DNA of 64,000 nucleotides from Brachionus manjavacas (Eukaryota > Rotifera > Eurotatoria > Ploima > Brachionidae). The translations under genes and the position numbers were made by a program. The notes below the pieces were generated by a model, which had not been told where the DNA came from, searched no databases, and saw nothing but the letters and a program-made list of their open reading frames with translations. Location: positions 7,268,501 to 7,332,500 of the forward strand of contig JAHQIY010000001.1 in assembly GCA_019054805.1 (NCBI GenBank). Reading direction: 5' to 3'. Every line of letters begins with the position of its first letter. Within the stretch, counting starts at the first letter, position 1. This document shows, in pieces, positions 20,970 to 32,011 of this stretch.

Positions 20970-23900
20970 ATGGAAGACAAAGCTGAAGAAGCCGAAGAAG
21001 AAATTCTAAATAGAATATTCATTGGCGACTTTTATAATCTCCCTTCAATCGCTTCAAAAATAGTTCGCATATTTACTTCGTCCACATTCACAGGTAACTT
21101 GGTTAAATTTAAACCATTTGCTCTCTTTGTAAAAAAATGAATTAAGATACTGCTGTTGAAAGAAATTTACTTATGGAAACCGTGTATCCAAAATTAAAGG
21201 AGTATTGTCGTGAACAACATGGCCTGGAGTTTCAAGTGGTCGATATGAGATGGGGTGTCAGAGACGAATCGACAGATGATCACAAAACAACCGAACTTTG
21301 TATGCAAGAAATAGATAACTGTCAGCGTCTTTCCTTAGGTCCAAATTTTGTGGTAATTGAATTTTTAAACATAATACGTATTCTCAATTTCAACCAAAAA
21401 AAGGTATTTTTAGGTCAAAAATATGGTTATCGTCCACTTCCAACCAGGATTTTGGACACTGAATTTAATATGATTGTCGATATTCTAGAAGAGTCAGATG
21501 CTAAATTGTTAATGTTATGGTACAAATTAGATGCCAACAGTGTTCCTAATGTGTTTGTCTTGCAACCAGTGAGCTCAATTTACAAAAATTTTACCAATAA
21601 AGCCCAGAAACAATTGATGGAAGAAGATCAAAGCGCTTGGTGGAAAACTATGGGTCAGTTGTGTACAATAATTAGAAAAGGTGCTGCAAAGCTAGTGGAA
21701 GTGAAGAAATTTACTTTGGATGACAATCACCGTTATAATTGGTCTGGTAAAACAAAAAAAATTATTTCTAAAATTTTATTATTAAAATTTCCTAGTTACT
21801 GAACAAGAAGTGGTACGTGGAATACTAAATTCAAAAGATAATGCTGATCATACGTTGGCGTTCATTAGAGAGATAAGAAATATAAATATAAAACTTTTCT
21901 CTTATTCTGCCAAATTTATAGACATAAATTTTGCCGCTAGAAAAATCGACGAAGAGGCCCAAAATATGCTCTCGCGGCTGAGAGATGTCAAAGTTGAATA
22001 TTTAATAATGGTTTTTAAAAATTTTAATCCTGATTAAAAGGTGCCTGAGAAACTCATATCATCAAATATTATACCATATTCTATTGAATGGTCTGACAAC
22101 GAGGGAATCAATAAGGATGAACATGCATCCTATCTGAAAGAATTTTGTGAAACTTTTTATTCAAGAATTATTGATTTGATTGAAAGAGCCATCTCTAAAA
22201 GAATGAAATTAACTTATAATAGGTAACAAAATTAATTGAATTTTTTGTTTTAAACTTTTTCTCAAGAATGTATTCAGAAATTCTGCACCATCAACATTTT
22301 TGCAAAAATTTTACAAAACTTTTCAAAGGAAGAGACGATGTATTGGAAAAGCTTAAAATTTATGTCAATAGCGAAGAAAGAAATCAGCCTTTTGTGATGC
22401 ATGGACCTAGTGGTTGTGGAAAAAGTTCCATTTTAGCAAAGTGTGCTTTAATGGTAAAAAAATCAGCTTAAAATCATTTTATCTAAAATAAAACACAATT
22501 TTAAGATACGCACAATTTTAGGAAATAAAATTAACCCGATTATTGTCACTCGTTTTCTTGGAACGACGCCTGACAGTTCTTCGATTTATCCTCTACTGAA
22601 AAGTCTGTGTCATCAAATCAGTCACAATTACGAAAAGCCAATAGACAATATTCCACTAGAGCTATCCAATTTAACAAATCACTTTAAAAAACTCCTGGAC
22701 AGTGCCACATCGGAAAAACCATTATTTATTTTTTTAGATTCTTTAGATCAATTAAGTTCTATTAACAGTGCACATTCTCTCTCTTGGATGCCAGTGAACC
22801 TTCCAAAAAATGTCAAAATAATTGTCTCTACTCTCACGGGCTATTTTGGAATGATTGAAACCCTAAACAACATGATAGAATTACCGGAAAATTTTGCTTT
22901 TGTAAAGATTTACAGAAAATTGTTTAATAGATTTTAACTCAAAAAAATTCTAGATTGAACCCCTCGGAGAAGATTTAGCTCTAAAAGTTATTTTTGAAAT
23001 GCTCAAAAACATAAAAAGAACTCTAAGTGATCAGCAGTTGTCGATTGTAAAAGAAGCTCTCAATGAATGCAATTCACCACTGTATGTAAAGCTTGTTTTT
23101 GACCAAATTTCTCTTTGGAAATCGTATACTCAAGAAATATCCTTGGCAAAGTCAATCGACGAATGCATTTTGAAGCTATTTGAGAGAGTCGAAAATTCGC
23201 ATGGAAAAATATTGGTTTCTCATGCTCTAGCTTACATTACTGCATCTAAAAATGGATTATCTGAAGCCGAGTTAGAAGATTTGATTTCTTTGGATGAGAC
23301 TGTAAATTCTATTTTATTTAAAATAAAAAAAAATTTTTTAATTTAAATCAAAGTTGGTTCTAAGTCACAAGTCTTGACATAATTTTTTTTTCTAAAGTCG
23401 ATTTTCAATTTTTTATTTTTCCCTCCCTGTCGGTCAAAAGTCCAAGTCAAGTCCTGAATTTGACTTAAAACAAGTCAAAGCTAAATAAACCAAAAAAATA
23501 GCTTAAATTGAAAGATTAACACTTAAAAAGACAAAGAAATAAAATAAGCTAGCCAGTTTGTATTTTTTTAAATTAAGTTGCCCTAAAATATCAAATAGAC
23601 CGGTGTAGAAGATTAACTCGATGCAGTTACCTTTCGTGTCGTGTCAGATCGGAGCAGATGCTAGAAAAAAGGTACTAGAAAAGGAGATGAATTATCTGCT
23701 ACGATAGTAAAGGGACAATTATAAACGATCAAATAATTGCTCAATGAGATTTTTATTATCACAAAAAATAATCATGTTTTCCTAAATTTGTTTAGATTAA
23801 TTTTTATTTTTTATTTAAATAGATTATTTATTTTTTATTTTTTTCAAATTTGTCCTATACTGAATTCATAATTTAAGAAAAATTAATAATATAATAAATA

Positions 23901-26900
23901 AAAAAAAATTGTCAAATTTCATATAAATGTTCAAGAAGAATTATTTTGCTGATAATGGACATTATTATATTTATAAAAAGACTTTTCATTGTTTTTTGAT
24001 CAAAGAAAAAATGTAAAATTGGAGTAACTTTTACAAAATCTTTACAGTTTTTTAATTTTCAAAAATAAGCGATTCGAAATCTAAGAATTTTCTTATAAAA
24101 AATATATGATTTAAAAAAAATATTTTTTGCTCCAATTCTCACTGAATTTCCAGATAATTACTTTTGTTTGATTTTGAGAAATTATTTTATTTCAACCTTT
24201 TTTCAAGATAATTTTACTAATAAAAATTAAAAAAAAAGGTACTAAACGATATTTACCAATACCATTTGCCGCCAATAAGAAGAATTCCGCCGTTACTATG
24301 GACAAGAATAAGAAATGACATTCCTTCGTATTTAAGCGAAAGAGAAGCAGATGGTGTATCTGTTGTATTTTGGTATCATCGACAATTTATTCAAGGTTTT
24401 TTTAATTATTTTTCCAGCCTGAAAATTTTGCGATCAGACAGCCATTATAATTTACAATAAAATTCACTTTTTAAATTTAAAACTTAAATTTACTTGAGAA
24501 TGGTCATATATTTTATTCAAAGTTAAAAGGTAGTTTTATTAATGAAAAATTTTAAACTATGAACAATTCTATTGACTAAATTTTAAATCAACTTCTCAAT
24601 TCTATTTATTTTAACAATTTCGCCACTGGTCTGCCAAAATTCTGAAAAGAAACTATTAAGTTTTTCCGTAGAGTGCAATTTTTCAGAGAATACAAGTTTT
24701 TTATTTTTGAATTCAGACCGATTTGAAATTGGTCCAGTTTTTACAGAGTTGATATGTATTTTTATTTTCAGAAATTTTTCAATTTCATAAAACAAAAAAA
24801 AATGATTAAAATTTCATAATTTTTTTTCAAGAGGTAAACATTTAGTTAGGTGAATGGTAAAAGGTACAACAAACAATGTTACATTAGTTTAAAAAAAAAT
24901 GCTAATCACTTGTGTAATCCATGTAAAAAAAGTTGGCTTAAAACTTGGAAACCAAATTCTTTTTTGATTTTCGAAGTTTTTTCATAATTTCAAAAATAAT
25001 ACAACAATGTTTGTAGCATCTTGTTGCATTCACACAGCTACAGTACGTTCCAGAAATAAGTTGACAGTTTTTAGAGCACTGCACAATCAGTTCTAGAACA
25101 TTTATTTTTTTCTCTTGCGCATGCGCAACCATCTTTAATAAATTATTACAAAAATTAATTTAATTAATTAAATTCTTTAGAGCATCCCCTATTGCCATAT
25201 GATAAAAAAATGGATACAATTAATTGATACTTGAACATCCTCTAGCGCATGCTCTAGAACAATTTTTTGTTCTAGCACAGCTCTTGAGCATGTGCTTAAG
25301 CAAGCTGTCAACTTATTTCAGAAACGTACTATAACTAATATTTAAAATTATGAAACTTACTAGTCTTTATGCATTTTTGTATCTATTTTAAATTAAAAAT
25401 TTTATAAAAAACTCATTTTTAAAATGAAATTTAGGACTGGTTCATGTCCTTTTTCGATTCTTTTTTTGAATTAGAAATTTAATACACTTTCTGATTGTTT
25501 AAATTCAAAATTTTTACTACATATCATACAGTAGTCAAAAATAATTGTTCAAAAAATTTTTAAAATTTTTTTTAACATCGAGCTGATCACAAAATTACAG
25601 TCTTCTAAATTTTTTTGCTTTTTAAACTAAAAAAAAATTCTTAGTCTCCACGAAAAGATTTTTGTCTAATCAAAAATTTAAAACTTATGTTCATAGCCAA
25701 ATTGCTGATTATTTCATGGGTGTATGGGCTAACACTCCAAAACCATACTCATACACAGAAGAACAGAAACGAATGTTTTTACTGAAATCTATGCACGGTG
25801 AAGCAGACCGCAAAGTACCGGCTCAGCCGGAAATTTTCTTCAACCCAAATGACAACACTGTTCGCTACAATGGAAGAAAATTGAGCGAGCTTCCTTTTCA
25901 TTTACTTCGTTCACGTCGAATAGATGAGCTTTACTCCAAAGTATTATTCCACTATAAATTCCTTTATGCCAAACTTTGTTGCATGCCTTTAAACAGTTTA
26001 ATAGCAGATTTTGAAGATTGTCTTAGCACCTTTAAATACGACAAGGAAGTTGTTTTAGTTTCTGACGCATTGCGTCTATCTAGTTCAGTTCTGAGCATAT
26101 CTGCGTCCAATTTGGTGCCGCAAATAGTTGGACGTCTTCTGCCATATATTTTTATAAATTCAAAAAAATTTTCCAATGTGAAAAGATTGATAGAAGAATG
26201 TGAAAGCGATGGACTTCATGACTGCGCACTGGTTCCAGCTTATAATTGTTTTCATGTGCCCGGAGGCCCTCTGGTCTATTCATTGGAGGCACACCCTTTT
26301 GCAGTGTACGGAGTTTGTCTTATGGCTGATGAGACCCAACTGATATCTGTCTCGAACAAATTCATTATTTTTGACTTGAGCAGCGGTGATGTTGTCCGCG
26401 TGATCAATCCTCAGATCGAGGGAATTCTTCAGTCCCTGTCGGTCTCATCTGACAAAAAATATTGTGTGTCCTTCTCAAATAATGACCAAATAGTCATCTG
26501 CAATATAATCAGTGGTGACATAAAAGTTTTGAATAGGTACACTGCTAGTTCTGCGCCACCTGTTCAAACAGATAAAACTAAAAATCCAAATTTAAACTCA
26601 AAGAAAGCACCTGTAAAGGAAAAAGAAAAAAAATCGCTCATAGACAATTCAATGATACCAACAGATTACACCGATTCTCTGTTGGGCTCGTCGACCGGCC
26701 TCAAGTATTTTGTAATATGGAGCAAGTATTTTTATTATGTGTATGACAAAAAAGGTCGGATTATTAAGGCAGATAAGTGGAAGTATCCAATAATTGAAAT
26801 TGAAATTGTTGAAAATAAAAGTGTTGAAAATTATGGAATTGAGCTGGAAATGGTGACCAGAGCTGAAGATTGCCGGGATGATGAGGAAAAAGAACGCGAC

Positions 26901-29900
26901 AATTTAATTCTTGAGTACAAATTTGTGCCAGATTTGGCAAAAATTGCGAAAAAGACCAAAGATGACAAAGAGACTAGTGAAGCAGATGTTCAGAAAAGTT
27001 ATGTGCCCAGTTGTAGTCCGATTGAGATACACAGTTGTTTAATTTTGACCAAAGATAAAAAAAAGCTGTACACATGCACAGAAATAGGAGACAATACAGT
27101 CGAATGCTTTCGCAATAGAATTGAACGCAATGGGAAAGATGTGAAAAAATCCAGAGCCATTTGGAAGTATCATGGTGCTTTGGATGACAATAATGATCAG
27201 ATAATTGCACTGATACTGAGCGATGACGAAAATTACATGTTGGCAGTGGTTATGTGGGGCTTCAAGGTGTTCTACTTGCTAACAGGACAAAGCAAGCCAC
27301 TGAGGTTTCCTCCGGGGGTGAAAAACATCGCAATCGGCTACAAAAAATTATATTTTCCGGCCTTGTTCTCCAAAGACAATAAATATGTTGTTGCAGGCAT
27401 TAGAGATAACATTTATCTGTGGGATACTAGTTATGGAACGTTTCTCAAAGTTCTTGATGCTCATTACGGTCGAATGACCAATTTGATAGGCTCGTTCAGG
27501 GAGCAAAAAAATTTGGTCCTGTCCAGCTCCATGGACAAGACAATTAAAATATGGAATTTGAACAATATAATGGAAGAAGACTTTCCTCTTGAGCATTTGG
27601 AAAAACCAATTGAGGCGCTTCATGTGAGCATAATGGCTTGTATTGCACTGGCCCAGTCTCGCAACCAACTTGCCGTCTTTTCCCTAAAAGATGGCAAAAT
27701 AAAATATCAATTGTGCAATAATCCACACGGGGCCTTGTTTAGTTGTTCGGCCATGTCGACCACAGGAACTTTTGCGGCTAGTTCCGAGTCTAATCGTCTA
27801 ATCATTTGGGATATAGAAGAGCGAAAGCCGACCTTTGTAGGCCCGTCTCAACCAAATTACATACAAATAAAACAATTTTGTTTCCATCAATCTGAAATCA
27901 ATGTTCTTGTTTCGACATTAGACAACAATGAAAAATTGGTTACTTTGACCAATTACATTATTCCGGATGGCGAGATTATTTACTCAATTGAGTACAATTT
28001 AAAGCCTGGCACTGATTACAAAAATTTTGTCGTCACTTCAGATGACACCTATTTGGTTTTTTATCGAAATGATAAAAAAAACGACATCCTAGCAGTTCAT
28101 GCTGCTAATGACGGATCACATTTGCACAATGTGAAATTACATTATTCTAACTATATTGACTTTAAATCAATAGTTCCAATGCACAAAAATGGCCAACATG
28201 TGGCCATAATAGATTCGGAAAAAGGCAACATATTGAATGTGAAGGATAAGAAATTTGTGAGATCAATAGCAAAATGGAATGGAAGAGCGACCAAAGACGA
28301 TAAGTATGGTTTATATGCGCCTACTAGAGGTGGGTTAGAAGTTTTGGACTTAAAAAGCGGAAGCAAAGTTAAAATATTGATACCCAAAATTGCTGAAGGT
28401 GTTTTCGATGTGGATACAATAATTACCGAAAATGATAACCATGTGATCTATTATCATTCAGGTCGCAGAACCATCAGAGCATTTAGGCTCGAAGATGGCA
28501 AGAAAATTGCTGATTATAAGAGTACTGCCAAAGTTAGATGCATGGTTTGTTCTCAGGATAGCAAAAATGTGATAATTGGATGCGAAGATGGAACTATACA
28601 TATGTTAATTATTGCTGATCCAGAGTACGAAGAGTATGTGAGCTATTTGAAGGATTGGAGGGCTGAACAAATGACTCTTTTTGCCAGAGAAGGTAATTTT
28701 TTTTATTTCAAAATTTTCAACATTTTTAGGAGTGATGGATCTTAATTAAACTAATGTAGTTTATTTAGCTGACTATATTTTAGTTAAATTTTTTCTAGTT
28801 ATACCATAATTAGTTTAGTCAAATTAGTCAGACAATTAGTCCATAAAAATTTCAGATAAAAAAAAAAATTTAATCAACATTTTTTAATGGTTTTTATTAT
28901 TAAAATAATTTTTTTTTGATTTTTTTTTCAAATTTCATCAAAAAATATAAGCGCATGTTTTGTCGAATAATATAAAATTGCTGTTTAATTTACTCTATAT
29001 GGTTATCGAATTTAATCGTTAGAAATGCTTAACCACTAAAATCTTCTAATCTCATTTACTGTCCTTAAATCCATGTTCTATTTTAATTTGTTAAAAATGA
29101 CATTGCTGCTTCTCTTTTTATTTTATTTAGTACTCTTTAGAAAGATAAATAGTCAAAACGACTTCTTTACTGAATTTATTGAATTTTCAGTTTTTGATTA
29201 TTTTTTTTCTTTTTTTTTTAAATATTGTTATCAATTAGTTTAATTTGTATATGGGGCTTAAACTTAAATAAATAAAAATTTCAGGTAGTATTCAGGTAAA
29301 AGAACCGGTAAAATTATTTCAATTTTCTAGCTTTTTTAAATCACTTTCTAGCATTTTTAAGGCATTGATGCCTTTTTTTTGTCTTTTTATTAAATTATTT
29401 CGTAAAAGTATTTTTTATGAAACCAATAATTCTAATTTATGTCTTACAAACATCTAAGTTGATTAGATTTTCGAAATTAAATAATACAAAAATATTCGTA
29501 AAAATTTAGACTTATTTTTAGTTATCAAACCTGTTTTTTGAAAAATTTCCTTGTCACCCTTTATTTAGGTGAAGAATAAGTATTTTCTAAAAATTATTAT
29601 TTAATGTCAATGAAACCATTAAAATTATAGCATGTATCTTTATTAAATAATTCGGTAACTTAAAGTGAAAATATGGTTAATTTGGCTTGACTTAGGGCTA
29701 GTTTGATTTAAACTTGCCCAATAAATATAAATAAATTTTTTTGCGCTGAAATGCGAATTACAGAATTCTAATTTTAGATACCATGCAATAATCTGAAATA
29801 AATAAATTGTATTATTATTTACTAGGGAAATACTTTTTTTAAATTCAAATAGAGAGTTCAAAAAATGATCAGAAAAATCTGTTTGGCAGGTTTTTTTTTA

Positions 29901-30720
29901 CTTAGAAATTCTATGAATTACCAGGATTAACTTAATATAAAGACTTATCTAGTGAATGATAATAAAATTTCAATTTAAAATTTAATAAAGAAGATTTCTA
30001 TTGATAAAAAAATTTCTTCAAAGTTATACTTTTAATTATCAAATTTAAAAAGTTGCTTAAAATATTCAATCAAATCTATTGAAAAGTATTGAGACATTTT
30101 TTAGAAAAATTTTAAATAAAAACCCAATTGAGCTTTATAAACGCACATTTTATGGCCAAAACGTTTAAGTTTAGTTTCAATGCAAATAATAAAACTTGAT
30201 TTTAAAACCTGTATTCTATTTTTGCTTAAATAGTTTAATTTTTAAAAAACAAGATTACCTTTCTAAACATTAAAAATTCTTAAAATACTTAAAATAAAAA
30301 ATTAAAATTTTAAATCTAATTAATTAAAACCAATTTTATTTATTGATTTAGTAGTACAAAAAAATAAAAATTTAAAAATTTTTATTTTATTAAAATAAAA
30401 TTAAATTGTAAATTTCAAATTAATTATTTTAAGCTATTGCATCACCTACTCCTCCTGACGAAGAATCATCATCAACTGTGTTTCTGAAAGGCTTAAACGC
30501 TTTTACTCAGTTATTTGATATCGAGGGCAACAAAATCGATGAAGAATCAAAAACCGAGAATAACCAAGATCAAAAGCTCTTGAACGGAGAAAAAAATGAA
30601 AAAATAAATGATGCAGATGAAAAATTAAATGAAAAAAAAGATCATTTATCCGGATCTAGTGAACTAAAAAAAGAAGATGATGACAATGATGTAATTATGC
30701 CTGAAAAAAAGCTAAATTAG
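20970..30720 (+). CDS. NWD1: NACHT and WD-repeat protein, NWD1-like
   Basis: Eleven exons: 20970-21093, 21147-21352, 21404-21746, 21796-21992, 22041-22222, 22267-22453, 22506-22901, 22954-23301, 24239-24395, 25645-28692, 30434-30720; 1824 aa in one frame. The N-terminal region has VDMRWGVRDESTDDH, TELCMQEI, then GPNFV-VFLGQKYGYRP across an intron, all typical of the NWD1/NWD2/TEP1 group. Walker A GPSGCGKS is at about residue 397 and Walker B is in PLFIFLDSLDQL. Exons 8-10 carry the family's helical block (PPLLWTRIRNDI, FWYHRQF, RFLS, DRKV, ELPFHLL). The rest is WD repeats. The last exon adds an acidic and lysine-rich tail. Such STAND-type P-loop proteins are thought to act as nucleotide-gated oligomerising regulators. 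The match looks closer to NWD1 than NWD2. The last exon is joined by frame only and is the least certain; reading on past 28692 would instead end at 28745. Confidence 0.88.
23349..23480. mobile_element. Short AAGTC-rich hAT-like MITE copy in NWD1-like intron 8
   Basis: The left end CAAAGTTGGTTCTAAGTC and the right end GACTTAAAACAAGTCAAAG resemble the ends of the element at 2772-3755. Internal AAGTC/GACTT motifs are shared (GTCAAAAGTCCAAGTCAAGT). It is much shorter and its target duplication is not clear. The insertion lies within an intron. Confidence 0.55.
23598..23727 (+). mobile_element. 5'-truncated copy of the tRNA-derived SINE
   Basis: The sequence from CGGTGTAGAAGATTAACTCG to GGGACAATTAT matches the 3' half of the SINE at 36122-36403, including GATGCAGT, GTGTCAGATCGGAGC and the end AGGGACAATTAT. 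It lacks the tRNA-like head. The octamer ATCAAATA flanks it on both sides (23590-23597, 23728-23735) and may be its target duplication. It lies in intron 8 of the NWD1-like gene. Confidence 0.7.
25039..25333. mobile_element. TA-flanked MITE in NWD1-like intron 9
   Basis: The element is about 25041-25331. The left end is CAGTACGTTCCAGAAATAAG followed by TTGACAG. The right end is the inverse with three mismatches (CTGTCAACTTATTTCAGAAA then CGTACTA). TA dinucleotides border both ends, again fitting a Tc1/mariner MITE. No coding capacity. Confidence 0.7.
28693..30433. other. Long last intron of the NWD1-like gene
   Basis: AT-rich sequence of 1741 bp between the large WD exon and the terminal exon, far larger than most introns in this window. 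I see no further exon in it, but a small one could be missed. Confidence 0.4.
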
Positions 30721-31036
30721 AAAATGTATCAAATTTAAAATTAATGAGACTAATAAATACAAATAAATGAATCTAGCGGAACAACAATTAAAATGTAACT
30801 GAAGAAGGTAATGTTTGGTGAAACTCAAATACTGAAAAAAAATTGGTGTTATTTTTACTTATAATAAGCCTCTGTAGATAATTTAATCGAGTTTTTAATT
30901 AGTCAAATTAGCAGTTAATGAGATAAGATTATGAAATATGAATCATTTAATGGTCTATGATTTTTAAATATAAATATTTTTTTTAAATTCAATTTCTAAT
31001 TCAAATTTTAAAAAAAAAAGTGTTTTTTGAAAAGAA

Positions 31037-31384
31037 ATGCAAAAAAAAATAGCAACGTTTTCTTTTATATTTGCTTTATTTTGTTTGACTCACACTGAAT
31101 GTAGATCTCTAACAGAAGAGAACTTTTTAAAGTACCATAAGGATTTATTTCCAAAAGAAAAATTTGGCGATTTCATTGATGTACTGAAATTTTTATCTAA
31201 ACAGAACGAGTTTTCACGATTGATTAAACTATTGAGCATATTGGACATAAAAAATCAAAAGTTTCGATCAAATAGCGATGAACTAGAGAGTAACCAAGTC
31301 CTAGATGAAGGAAATTTTGTCCATCCAGAAATACCTGATGTTCGTTTGAAAGAAAAGAGAAGAACATTTTTTGTTGGAAAATAA
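31037..31384 (+). CDS. Small secreted protein, candidate amidated neuropeptide precursor
   Basis: Single exon, 115 aa. Residues 1-22 are a clear signal peptide: MQKK, a hydrophobic core (IATFSFIFALFCLT), and a cut near HTEC or CRS. The body is leucine, lysine and glutamate rich, with no further membrane segment. The protein ends KEKRRTFFVGK. A KR/KRR convertase site followed by a short peptide ending in glycine-lysine is the layout of an amidated neuropeptide, here predicted as (R)TFFV-amide after removal of K and oxidation of G. I do not recognise the family. There is one predicted peptide only, at the extreme C-terminus. AATAAA is at about 31483-31488. Signal peptide and cleavage signals are seen; the function is inferred. 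Confidence 0.6.
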   Translation: MQKKIATFSFIFALFCLTHTECRSLTEENFLKYHKDLFPKEKFGDFIDVLKFLSKQNEFSRLIKLLSILDIKNQKFRSNSDELESNQVLDEGNFVHPEIPDVRLKEKRRTFFVGK

Positions 31385-31609
31385 TTTGAGCTAATATTAT
31401 TCAATTATTTGTGTTGTGTATAATTATGTATTTTTTTTAATTGTTCTTACTTTAGTGTTAATTTTTTTCGAAATATTTGAAAAATAAATAATTTTTTTCT
31501 TTTAAATCACGAAAAGGCATATTTTGTTTTTTAAATAAAAGCTTATTTTTGGCATATTTTAACAAGGTTTAAATTTTATTTAGTTTTTTTAACAGAAAAA
31601 AATTTAATC

Positions 31610-32011
31610 ATGGCTTCAAAACCAATTTCAATTGCGATTTTATTTTTAACAATATTTTTCCAATCTCTTTATTGTATGAATTCATTGGTAATTATTTGCT
31701 TTTAAAAATAGTAAAATGTTTTCCAAGGCGTTTCGATAACTAGTGGCTCTTGTCCTAGCTTTCCACCGGATTTAATTACTACTTGCGAGGTCAGTTGCTC
31801 TGCTGACTTTGATTGTAATTTTGGTAAAAAATGTGTAAGTATCAATGCATTTCTCAAATAAGAGTATCAAAATAAATAATTTTTTAAGTGTTCATATGGA
31901 TGTTCAATAAGATGCCTTGAGCCTGTTTTAAATCGAGGAAGCTATTTTAAAATGGACTTTAATGCTATTTTGAATATTTTTATATTTTTATTATTTAAAA
32001 TTTATTTTTAA
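31610..32011 (+). CDS. Small secreted WAP-domain protein
   Basis: Three exons: 31610-31673, 31728-31834, 31889-32011; 97 aa. A hydrophobic signal peptide (SIAILFLTIFFQSLY) is followed by one whey acidic protein four-disulfide core domain. CP, CEVSC, DC, KC-C, C and C give the eight core cysteines with the adjacent central CC pair split by an intron. WAP domains are found in protease inhibitors and antimicrobial or mineral-associated secreted proteins. The C-terminal 20 residues are hydrophobic (ILNIFIFLLF), so the protein may be GPI-anchored or membrane-tethered. The donor of exon 1 was chosen as GTATGA at 31674, because the later GTAATT would put a stop in exon 2. The gene lies 226 bp downstream of the candidate peptide precursor. 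Confidence 0.7.

Noticed and set aside
28693-28745. NWD1-like protein ending EGNFFYFKIFNIFRSDGS
   Set aside because: This reads through a good GTAATT donor into intron-like sequence; joining to 30434 keeps phase and gives a total length divisible by three. Kept only as an alternative.
31688-31727. GTAATT at 31688 as WAP exon 1 donor
   Set aside because: It puts a stop codon four codons into exon 2, whereas GTATGA at 31674 keeps the cysteine domain in frame.
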